DNA from: Verrucomicrobiota bacterium
Lineage (GTDB): Bacteria > Verrucomicrobiota > Kiritimatiellia > JAAZAB01
Reading direction: 5' to 3'
Length of the DNA stretch: 10,282 nt
Assembly (NCBI GenBank): GCA_018896395.1
Contig: JAHIMN010000251.1
Span: 1-10,282 of the forward strand
The position numbers were made by a program, and so were the translations under genes. Numbering within the stretch: the first letter of the stretch is position 1; each line of letters starts with the position of its first letter. Below the pieces are notes generated by a model that was not told the DNA's origin, ran no database searches, and was given only the letters and a program-made list of their open reading frames with translations. This document shows positions 1-5,583 of this stretch, one piece after another.

Positions 1-322
1 ACAAGAGCACCATGAATTGCCACATGCTCTGGTTATCAATCCGCTTATTGACCCAGATCGGCCAGAGCAGATTGGCCTCACTGCGCTTACGGTCGGGATC
101 ATCCATCGAGCTGTAGAGCGGATGCGCCGCCCAGAACACCTCGCCGCTGGGCGCCTGGTTCCATTCCAGGAACGGCCCTAACGCCCGCCAGCGCGAGCGG
201 CCGAACACGTCCGTATCGCGCGAAAACAGCGGCGCAAAGTCCACGTCTGCCGCGCCGGCAAGCATTGCCGCAAAAATAACAACCAGGAAAATCCCGAACC
301 GCACATAGCGCCCCAAGTTCAT
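1..322 (-). CDS. Unrecognised exported protein, N-terminal 107 residues (runs off left edge)
   Basis: Reading the minus strand from the ATG at 322-320 gives an uninterrupted frame to the window edge. An in-frame TAG lies three codons upstream of that ATG, so no longer start is possible. Residues 1-25 form a typical Sec signal: a short N-terminus with two Arg (MNLGRYVRF), a hydrophobic core, then a likely signal peptidase I site after A-G-A-A. The mature part is rich in Trp, Arg, Pro and Phe, with segments such as RSRWRALGPFLEW, HPLYSSMDDPDRKR and NLLWPIW. I cannot assign a family. The 'PLYS...DP..R...LWP' pattern resembles, from memory only, uncharacterised exported proteins of PVC bacteria. 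No Shine-Dalgarno sequence precedes the ATG; a possible extended -10 lies just upstream. It is transcribed away from the convergent pair to its right, so it is unlikely to belong to the cell wall operon. The gene is real with good confidence; its function is unknown. Confidence 0.75.
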   Translation of the reverse strand, partial: MNLGRYVRFGIFLVVIFAAMLAGAADVDFAPLFSRDTDVFGRSRWRALGPFLEWNQAPSGEVFWAAHPLYSSMDDPDRKRSEANLLWPIWVNKRIDNQSMWQFMVLL

Positions 323-330
323 GGAGACGG

Positions 331-339
331 ACTATACCA
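331..339 (-). promoter_or_regulatory. Possible extended -10 promoter for the left-edge gene
   Basis: On the minus strand this reads TGGTATAGT, matching the extended -10 pattern TGnTATAAT at all but one position. A start site about 6-7 bases downstream would fall 2-3 bases before the ATG at 322. That would give a nearly leaderless message, which fits the absence of a ribosome binding site. No -35 resembling TTGACA is present at the usual distance. This is a pattern match only. Confidence 0.3.
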
Positions 340-688
340 CATCCCAGGCATTTGGCCATAGTTACGAATTAATTTCCTTCGGTTTAGCAGACAGCCTTCC
401 CGCCGCAGGTGGATTACCCCCCCTACGCTTACGCCCCTACCGGGCATAATCCATCGGCTTCAGACGAGACAAACCGCACGCTGAAAAGATCGAAGCCTTG
501 ACACGCAAAACATCAATATGTGAAAGTAAGGCCTATTACGAGTTCAAGCATCTTATTGGATGATGGACATGGGTATGCAAACAAGCCGAAAAGTAATGGC
601 GCACGTTTTCAGGGGGGGGGTACCGACAGGAGATGTTTAACCCGCGGTTATCAGTATTTTCGGAGAAGTCGGCATACAAAGGCATTGA
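340..688. other. Gene-poor region between the left-edge gene and the PLP enzyme
   Basis: I find no convincing gene here. The open frames that cross it (for example plus 520-834) lack family features and run into the PLP enzyme in another frame. The region holds a C7 run at 417-423 and a 7-bp inverted pair (TGGATTA at 410-416, TAATCCA at 447-453). It also holds a perfect TTGACA hexamer at 498-503 without a matching -10, and a nine-G run at 612-620. Any promoter and leader for the plus-strand gene must lie here. Confidence 0.6.
612..620 (+). repeat. Homopolymer tract of nine G
   Basis: Nine consecutive G follow an A at 611 and precede a T at 621. The run lies 68 bases before the ATG of the PLP enzyme, in its probable leader or promoter region. 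Runs of this length are prone to slipped-strand mispairing and in some bacteria switch expression of a downstream gene. They are also a frequent place for sequencing or assembly length errors. Confidence 0.9.
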
Positions 689-1807
689 ATGAATGTCAAC
701 CTTCAACGGAAAACCGACCTGGATACCCCGTGCCTGGTGCTGGATCTGGAGATCCTGGACCAGAACCTTCGGAAAATGCAGGCCCTGACGGAGCGCGCCG
801 GCAAGCGCTTGCGACCGCATGCCAAGACTCATAAATGCTCGATATTAGCTCGACGTCAAATGGAGGTCGGCGCCATCGGCATCTGCGCGGCAAAGGTATC
901 GGAAGCCGAGGCCCTGTACCGGGCAGGCATCGAAAACATTCTTGTTACCGGCCCCGTGGTGACGTTGCCGAAAATCGCCCGGCTGGTAGCTTTGCGTGCC
1001 AAGGCGCCTTCCCTCATGGTGGTGGTAGATCACTCAGGCCCGATTGACCTGCTTAGCACCGCCTTGGGCGATCAAGGCTTAACCATGGATGTCCTGCTGG
1101 ACATGGATATCGGATTGCATCGAACGGGCGTGTCACCGGCCCTCGCAATCAACCTGGCCGATCATATTCTGGCCCACAGTAATCTCCGTCTGCGTGGCAT
1201 TCAGGCCTATGCCGGCCAGATGCAACACGTCCGTTCTTATAACGATCGTAAAAAAGGCTCACATCAATGCCTGCAACAAGCAACCGAAATTTTTCACGCC
1301 TTGCAGACCAAGGTGCCAACCTGCACAGTATTGAGCGCTTCCGGTACGGGCACATCCGATATTGACCTCGACATTCTCGAACTCACCGAATTGCAGGCGG
1401 GATCTTATGCCTGCATGGACGCGGAGTATCTGGCCATCGGATCGGCGGAAGACAACAGCCGCTTCACGGCCTTCGGCCCGGCCCTGCGCCTGCTCACGAC
1501 GGTTGTCGGCGTCAACCAGGATGGATATGTCACCGTAGATGCGGGCTTGAAAGCATTCTATAGGGACGGCGCCGTTCCGCAGATAATCAATCCGGAATAT
1601 GCCGGCCTGCGGTATGACTGGTTCGGCGATGAATACGGACGCATCACCGGCTCCGGTTCTGTCAGAATGCCGCCACTGGGCGCCGTCCTGGAACTGGTAA
1701 CGTCGCATTGCGACCCGACGATCAATCTCTTTGATCGGTATTATGTGACGCAAGGACCCAAGGTTGTAGATACCTGGAGCATTGATCTGCGAGGCTGCAG
1801 TCAATAA
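689..1807 (+). CDS. D-threonine aldolase / D-serine dehydratase-like PLP enzyme
   Basis: This 372-residue protein belongs to the fold-type III PLP enzymes with an alanine racemase-like N-terminal barrel and a C-terminal metal-binding domain. The N-terminus (DTPCLVLDLEILDQNLRKM) and R42-P-H-A-K-T-H-K carry the family signature; K46 is the expected PLP-bound lysine. Further family segments are GAIGICAAKVSEAEAL (61-76), ASGTGT (217-222), GSYACMDAEY (238-247) and VDAGLKAFYRDG (283-294). Near the C-terminus, SHCDPTINL offers H340 and D342 as metal ligands. From memory, His plus Asp is the pair in bacterial D-threonine aldolase, while D-serine dehydratases use His and Cys, so aldolase activity (D-threonine to glycine and acetaldehyde) is favoured. 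Residues 313-317 read GDEYG where the family often has EHG. The ATG at 689 follows an in-frame TGA directly, so the start is fixed; AAAGG at 678-682 is a modest ribosome binding site. It converges on ftsW with a 43-bp gap. Confidence 0.85.
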   Translation: MNVNLQRKTDLDTPCLVLDLEILDQNLRKMQALTERAGKRLRPHAKTHKCSILARRQMEVGAIGICAAKVSEAEALYRAGIENILVTGPVVTLPKIARLVALRAKAPSLMVVVDHSGPIDLLSTALGDQGLTMDVLLDMDIGLHRTGVSPALAINLADHILAHSNLRLRGIQAYAGQMQHVRSYNDRKKGSHQCLQQATEIFHALQTKVPTCTVLSASGTGTSDIDLDILELTELQAGSYACMDAEYLAIGSAEDNSRFTAFGPALRLLTTVVGVNQDGYVTVDAGLKAFYRDGAVPQIINPEYAGLRYDWFGDEYGRITGSGSVRMPPLGAVLELVTSHCDPTINLFDRYYVTQGPKVVDTWSIDLRGCSQ

Positions 1808-1850
1808 CCCACTGGCCACCGTTAAAGGCGCCCTTCCGCTTGTACCGCAG

Positions 1851-2990
1851 TTAGAATCTATGCACGCGGTCTTTGATGGCCTGGGTTTCCGCAGTCCCCA
1901 CCCGACCGTGCGCATGTAAGGCAATATTATACAGCACGCCGATCTCCAGCAGGGAAATGATCAGGCTGGAGCCGCCCGCGCTGATGAACGGCAAGGGCAA
2001 CCCCTTGGTCGGCAGAAGGCCGATGACCACCCCGATATTGATGACGGCCTGCAGGGTGATCATCAGGGTGATGCCGAACGCCAGTATCCGCCCGAACGTG
2101 TCCGGCGCCCGCAGGCTGATCCGCAAGCCGCAGACAAAAAGCCCGGCAAACATCAGCACCACCGCCAGGGTGGCCGCGACGCCCAATTCCTCGCCGATGA
2201 TGGCGAAAATAAAATCCGTGTGCGCCTCCGGCAAATAGTAGTGCTTCTGGATACTGCCGCCCAGCCCCACTCCCATGGGGCCACCGGCAATGAAGGCGTT
2301 GATCGCGCTCAGCAGTTGGAAGGAATACGTCTGCGCATACTGCTCCGGATTTAAAAACGCCACGATACGGTTCATGCGCACGGGATCGCGCATGACGGCC
2401 GCCACGAATCCGCTGAAGCCGATTACGGCAAACACGGCCAGATAGGCCGTCCGCGTCCCGCCCGCGTACAGGATCGCCAGCCCCACCACGCCGCAGAGCA
2501 GGGCGGTGCCGAAATCGGGCTCGATGAAGATCAGGCCTGCCACCAGCCCGATTATGACCAGCGGCGCCACGGCGCCCCGCCAGAACTCGCGTACATGCCA
2601 TTTCTCGCGCGCCATCCACCATGCCAGAACCAGGATCAGCGAAAACTTGGCCAACTCCGAGGGCTGAACACTGAGGATACCGAGATGGAACCAGCGCCGA
2701 CTGCCGCCGATCTTGGCGCCGATGCCGGGAACCAGCACCAGCGCCAGGAGACCAGCCGACGCCACGAGGCAAACCAGCGCCAGGGGACGCCAGCGATGGT
2801 AGTCTATTTTGCAGGCCAAGGCACCCACAACCACCGCGATCAGAAGCCATAACGCCTGGCGCTTGAAAAAATAATTCGGATCATCGTAAAGCTCTACGGC
2901 CTTGATGCCGCTGGTACTGGCCAGCATAACAATGCCCAAGGCCAGCAGGAGCAGAACAATGAGAATTAAAACGGTGGGAGTTTTCCACAT
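1851..2990 (-). CDS. ftsW: FtsW, SEDS-family septal peptidoglycan glycosyltransferase
   Basis: This is a 379-residue polytopic inner-membrane protein of the SEDS family, which polymerises lipid II at the septum with a class B PBP partner. Characteristic segments are GSRRWFHLG (96-104), QPSELAK (109-115), EPDFGTA (157-163) and GVGLGGSIQKHYYLPEAHTD (240-259). The last is followed by FIFAIIGEELG, and D259 in HTDF is the expected catalytic Asp. The C-terminal signature is LPTKGLPLPFISAGGSS (326-342). About ten membrane helices are visible. The frame stays open upstream to 3176, but those extra 62 residues are hydrophilic, lie in a palindromic repeat and resemble no FtsW. MWKTPTVLI at 2990 gives a normal length and leads straight into the first helix. 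No clear Shine-Dalgarno precedes this ATG. It is the last gene of the cell wall block here; murG does not follow. FtsW is preferred over RodA because of the dcw context and the PEAHTDF segment. Confidence 0.95.
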   Translation of the reverse strand: MWKTPTVLILIVLLLLALGIVMLASTSGIKAVELYDDPNYFFKRQALWLLIAVVVGALACKIDYHRWRPLALVCLVASAGLLALVLVPGIGAKIGGSRRWFHLGILSVQPSELAKFSLILVLAWWMAREKWHVREFWRGAVAPLVIIGLVAGLIFIEPDFGTALLCGVVGLAILYAGGTRTAYLAVFAVIGFSGFVAAVMRDPVRMNRIVAFLNPEQYAQTYSFQLLSAINAFIAGGPMGVGLGGSIQKHYYLPEAHTDFIFAIIGEELGVAATLAVVLMFAGLFVCGLRISLRAPDTFGRILAFGITLMITLQAVINIGVVIGLLPTKGLPLPFISAGGSSLIISLLEIGVLYNIALHAHGRVGTAETQAIKDRVHRF

Positions 2991-3074
2991 GTAACTACGC
3001 AGGTTGCCGGGTTCACGGTTCAGCGGTTCAACGGTTGTTGCAGTGGACACAAAAAAATTCGGGATGCAACGGGT

Positions 3075-3148
3075 GTCATTCCACGTGCAGCGAGTAATCT
3101 CCGATCCACAGTCCCTGCGCCGAGATCCTTCGTTGCGCTCAGGATTAC
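3075..3148. repeat. Inner imperfect inverted repeat, REP-like
   Basis: The arms at 3075-3101 and 3122-3148 pair at 17 of 27 positions, with a 20-base spacer. The left arm (GTCATTCCACGTGCAGCGAG...) and right arm (GATCCTTCGTTGCGCTCAGG...) resemble, from memory, the 'GTCATTCCGAGCGnAGCGAGGAATC' palindromes scattered between genes in many bacterial genomes. Divergence between the arms suggests an old copy. Confidence 0.5.
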
Positions 3149-3174
3149 AAGGCGTTCTCCTGATTCCACTCTCC

Positions 3175-3209
3175 AACCGCTGAACCGTTGAACCGCTGAA
3201 CCGTGAACC
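3175..3209. repeat. 8-bp tandem repeat forming the right arm of the palindrome
   Basis: The right arm is built from AACCGCTG, AACCGTTG, AACCGCTG, AACCGTG and AACC, about four units of an 8-bp motif with single changes and one shortened unit. The left arm is the complement of the last three units and the trailing AACC. Confidence 0.7.
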
Positions 3210-3219
3210 TTGTGAGTAG

Positions 3220-4125
3220 TTACGGAATCTTCAGACGCTGCCCCACCTTCACCGTGCGATTGGCGCCAAGCTGGTTGAGCTCGACGATTTCATCCACGGT
3301 CACCGCATACAACTTGGCAATGGAATTGATATCTTCGCTCGGCTGAACAATGTGCGTAATGCCCGAATTGGCGATGGACGTCGGCGCCGCAGCCGGTGCG
3401 AGCGCCGATTCTGCCGGCGCAGGAATTGTCATGGACGCGACCGGTGCCGCCGACGCGGCCAAGGCTTCCGGAATGATCAACTTCTGCCCGATTTTCAGCT
3501 TATCGCCCTGGAGTTTATTGGCTTCCCGCAAGGCACTGATTTTTGTGCCGTATTTCTTCGCAATCCGGGAAAGACTGTCGCCCTTCTCAACCACATACTC
3601 CTTACCGGCGGCAGGAGCGGACACGGCTTCCGCTGTCGCAGGCACAAACCACTCCGCCGGTGCCGCCGGCGCGGCCGGTGCGGCTGGGGTCTCAACTGCT
3701 TTGGTCTTCAAAGAGTGCTTGGCCGGCGCGGCTTTAATTTTCAGGCGTCCCGGCAACATCAGCTTTTGGCCGATGCGCAGTTTATTCGGATCGGACAGCT
3801 TGTTCAGATCAACAATCTCGCTCTGGGCAATTCCATACCGTTTGGCAATGCCCCCAACAGTGTCACCGGACCGCACGACATATTCCGTCGTTTCCAAGGC
3901 CTTGGGCAATTCTTTGGACACGGACTTGGCGACGGGCGCCTTTTCCGCCGGTTTCGGCAGCGGGTAATTTACGGCTTCCTTGGTCGTGGGCGGCATGGGC
4001 GTCGTCGCTGGAAGCGGCGTGCCCGTCCGGGCCGTGGTACCGCACCCCTGGATAAAGAACAAAGCCCCGAGGGCGGCGCAGTGCAACATAACAACAACGG
4101 TAATTAACAAAGCCGACGTTTTCAT
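3220..4125 (-). CDS. LysM-repeat envelope protein (NlpD-position homologue)
   Basis: This 301-residue protein has a hydrophobic N-terminus (about 5-25) ending in FIQGC, where C28 could be a lipidated cysteine although Gln at -2 is not standard for a lipobox. A Pro/Ala/Thr/Lys-rich linker follows, then three LysM domains at about 81-125 (YVVRSGDTVGGIAKRYGI...), 176-219 (YVVEKGDSLSRIAKKYGT...) and 257-301 (HIVQPSEDINSIAKLYAV...). They are separated by Ala/Pro linkers. LysM domains bind the GlcNAc-containing glycan of peptidoglycan, so the protein is probably anchored in the envelope and scans the wall. No peptidase or amidase domain is present, so it is not a complete NlpD-type LytM protein. 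It lies between murD and ftsW, where chlamydial genomes carry a LysM gene called nlpD. The start is set by a strong AGGAGG four bases before the ATG. A 78-bp gap from murD leaves room for a separate promoter, though I see no convincing one. Confidence 0.9.
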   Translation of the reverse strand: MKTSALLITVVVMLHCAALGALFFIQGCGTTARTGTPLPATTPMPPTTKEAVNYPLPKPAEKAPVAKSVSKELPKALETTEYVVRSGDTVGGIAKRYGIAQSEIVDLNKLSDPNKLRIGQKLMLPGRLKIKAAPAKHSLKTKAVETPAAPAAPAAPAEWFVPATAEAVSAPAAGKEYVVEKGDSLSRIAKKYGTKISALREANKLQGDKLKIGQKLIIPEALAASAAPVASMTIPAPAESALAPAAAPTSIANSGITHIVQPSEDINSIAKLYAVTVDEIVELNQLGANRTVKVGQRLKIP

Positions 4126-4127
4126 TA

Positions 4128-4137
4128 CTCCTCCTTT
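4128..4137 (-). promoter_or_regulatory. Strong Shine-Dalgarno of the LysM gene
   Basis: On the minus strand this reads AAAGGAGGAG, with the AGGAGG core at 4135-4130, four bases before the ATG at 4125. It is the strongest ribosome binding site in the window, well above those of the mur genes, and suggests the LysM protein is made in larger amounts than the enzymes around it. Confidence 0.8.
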
Positions 4138-4203
4138 GCGTTCAATGAGACCTGTCGTTAAATAAATCTACTGTTTCGAATATCCATCATCGCTCCGGCG
4201 GTG

Positions 4204-5583
4204 TCAAGTTTTTTTTTCAGCGGCCACAAGAGCGCTTATAAAACACTCGCCACGTTCCTCAAAACTACGAAACTGGTCGAAGCTGGCGCAGGCGGGGGAA
4301 AGCAAAATCGTATCGCCCGGCCTGGCCTCCCGCCAAGCCTGCGCCACAGCCTGCTCAAGCGTTCCGCCCAGCACGCAGGGCGCCGCGCCGCGCCAGGCCG
4401 TAGCCATGGCTTCGGCCGCCTGGCCAATCAGGTAAACAGTCGCCACTTTTTCCGCCAGCAGTTCCCGGGCCGGCCCATAGGATTCGCACTTGGGCAGGCC
4501 GCCGGCAATGAGTCGGATCGGGCCGCGCGTCATGGTCAGCGCCGCCATCATGGCCGCCAGATTCGTGGCCTTGGAATCATTTACAAACCGAATACCACGC
4601 ACCGCACCGACATTCTGCAAGCGATGCGGCAGGGACTGGAAGGCGCACGCAGCCGCCGCCAGGCACCGGCCGAGTCGTCGGCACCGTCCCTCCACGTCGC
4701 AGGCCGAGAGCGCGGCGGCGGCGGCGGCGGCGGTCAGGCCCATGATCTCGTTATCAAACAGCGTGCCGCGTAATTCAATCCTTTCCCGGCCAAGCGAATT
4801 GTGAATTGCACCGGACTGATAAAAGAATTCCGCCGCCGGGTGCACGCCCGCCGCCGGGTGCACACCCGTCGTGATCCAGCGATTGGGCGAACCGGCCAGA
4901 GCTTGAATCTCCGGCAGGATGTTCCGGTCCGTAACACCGGTATCCGCCGGCGTCATGCGCGCAAATAAGCGGGACTTCATCTGCCGGTAGGTTTGGAAAT
5001 CCCCGTGGCGGTCCAGGTGATTCGGCGTCACGTTCAGCAAGACCCCCACGTCGGGACGGAACGCCTGCACGGTTTCCAATTGAAAGGAACTGACTTCCAG
5101 CACCAGCCAGTCCAGCGGCCGGCGTTCACTGACCACGGCGGAGATCGGCGGGCCGTAATTCCCCGCGATCGCCGCCAGCAGACCGGCCTGCGCCAGCGCT
5201 TCCGCGCACAGTTTAACGAGCGTGCTTTTACCGTTCGAGCCGCTGATCGCCAACACCCGACAAGCGGAGCGGCTCCAGCCCAGTTCCAGTTCCGAAACAA
5301 CCGGAATACCCCGGGCCATAACGGATTTCACCGTGTCGGATGAGGCGGGAATGCCGGGACTGACGATGGCGATTTCAAAATCGCCCGGCGGCGGCACCGT
5401 AACTCCCAGGCACACCTCGGCGCCCAGGGCCTGCAAAGCGGCGGCGCGCCGACACAGGATTTCAGAATCCCCGCGATCCATGACAACGACCTGTGTGCCC
5501 TCGGCCAGCAGAAGCCGGGCGGCGGCTTCACCGCTGGAAGCCAGGCCGAGAACAAGGGCTGTTTGGTATGGTCGCATAAACAT
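4204..5583 (-). CDS. murD: MurD, UDP-MurNAc-L-alanine:D-glutamate ligase
   Basis: This 459-residue cytoplasmic ATP-dependent ligase adds D-glutamate to UDP-MurNAc-L-Ala. The N-terminal UDP-binding domain begins ALVLGLASSGEAAARLL. The ATP P-loop is SGSNGKST (114-121), with LEVSSFQLE (162-170) and NVTPNHLDRHGDFQTYRQMK (184-203) in the central domain. VNDSKATN (334-341) and LLSPACASFDQFRSFEERG (427-445) are MurD signatures in the C-terminal half. The ATG at 5583-5581 overlaps the mraY stop by one base (TGATG), which suggests translational coupling; a second ATG two codons later (5577) is also possible. The frame is open further upstream but only within mraY. Two small local expansions stand out: a six-residue duplication (VHPAAGVHPAAE, near 241-252) and seven alanines at 285-291 from a GGC repeat. 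The gene ends in a run of nine A in the coding strand. Confidence 0.95.
   Translation of the reverse strand: MFMRPYQTALVLGLASSGEAAARLLLAEGTQVVVMDRGDSEILCRRAAALQALGAEVCLGVTVPPPGDFEIAIVSPGIPASSDTVKSVMARGIPVVSELELGWSRSACRVLAISGSNGKSTLVKLCAEALAQAGLLAAIAGNYGPPISAVVSERRPLDWLVLEVSSFQLETVQAFRPDVGVLLNVTPNHLDRHGDFQTYRQMKSRLFARMTPADTGVTDRNILPEIQALAGSPNRWITTGVHPAAGVHPAAEFFYQSGAIHNSLGRERIELRGTLFDNEIMGLTAAAAAAALSACDVEGRCRRLGRCLAAAACAFQSLPHRLQNVGAVRGIRFVNDSKATNLAAMMAALTMTRGPIRLIAGGLPKCESYGPARELLAEKVATVYLIGQAAEAMATAWRGAAPCVLGGTLEQAVAQAWREARPGDTILLSPACASFDQFRSFEERGECFISALVAAEKKT
4830..4865. repeat. murD: 18-bp tandem duplication inside murD
   Basis: Two adjacent 18-bp copies (4830-4847 and 4848-4865) differ at one base (G at 4846, A at 4864). 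The duplication is in frame and gives two copies of the six-residue unit GVHPAA/GVHPAAE in a loop of the central domain of MurD, away from the conserved motifs. It is probably neutral. Confidence 0.85.

Larger units (their letters stand above)
2991..3223. repeat. Long interrupted palindrome (MITE/REP-like element) filling the lysM-ftsW gap
   Basis: A perfect 27-bp inverted repeat has its arms at 3010-3036 and 3183-3209, enclosing 146 bp; arm to arm it measures 200 bp. Outside these arms an 8-bp inverted pair (GTAACTAC at 2991-2998, GTAGTTAC at 3216-3223) extends the symmetry. The symmetry therefore reaches from the base before the ftsW ATG to the stop codon of the LysM gene. A second, imperfect inverted repeat is nested inside. 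There is no coding capacity for a transposase. The structure suggests a non-autonomous mobile or REP-type repeat inserted within the operon. In the transcript the arms could pair to form a strong hairpin between lysM and ftsW. Copies elsewhere in the genome cannot be checked here. Confidence 0.75.

Noticed and set aside
99..359. Minus-strand open frame of 86 codons at the left edge
   Set aside because: It overlaps the exported-protein gene in another frame; its Arg/Cys/Gly-rich product looks like an antisense-frame artefact.
410..453. Inverted pair TGGATTA / TAATCCA as a terminator or riboswitch
   Set aside because: The stem is short, the loop long, and neither strand has a T run after it; I recognise no riboswitch pattern.
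498..526. TTGACA hexamer as a promoter for the PLP enzyme
   Set aside because: The -35 match is perfect, but no hexamer at 16-18 bases resembles TATAAT (best match 3 of 6), so I do not call a promoter.
520..834. Plus-strand open frame of 104 codons upstream of and overlapping the PLP enzyme
   Set aside because: It overlaps the PLP gene in another frame, has no family-like segments, and runs across the G9 tract; no good ribosome binding site precedes it.
1808..1850. Bidirectional terminator between the convergent PLP enzyme and ftsW
   Set aside because: Expected at this position, but I see no GC-rich hairpin with a T run in the 43 bp.
1259..1924. Minus-strand open frame of 221 codons spanning the PLP enzyme and the end of ftsW
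   Set aside because: Antisense to a well-conserved PLP enzyme and overlapping ftsW; no recognisable features.
3175..3209. CRISPR-like array from the repeated AACCG units
   Set aside because: The units are 8 bp and directly adjacent with no spacers, and no cas genes are present.
3350..4107. Two long plus-strand open frames opposite the LysM gene
   Set aside because: They arise from the Ala/Pro-rich codons of the LysM protein read in antisense; the three LysM domains fix the real strand and frame.
4201..4773. Plus-strand open frame of 190 codons opposite murD
   Set aside because: Antisense of a conserved Mur ligase; Arg/Gly/His-rich and without domain features.
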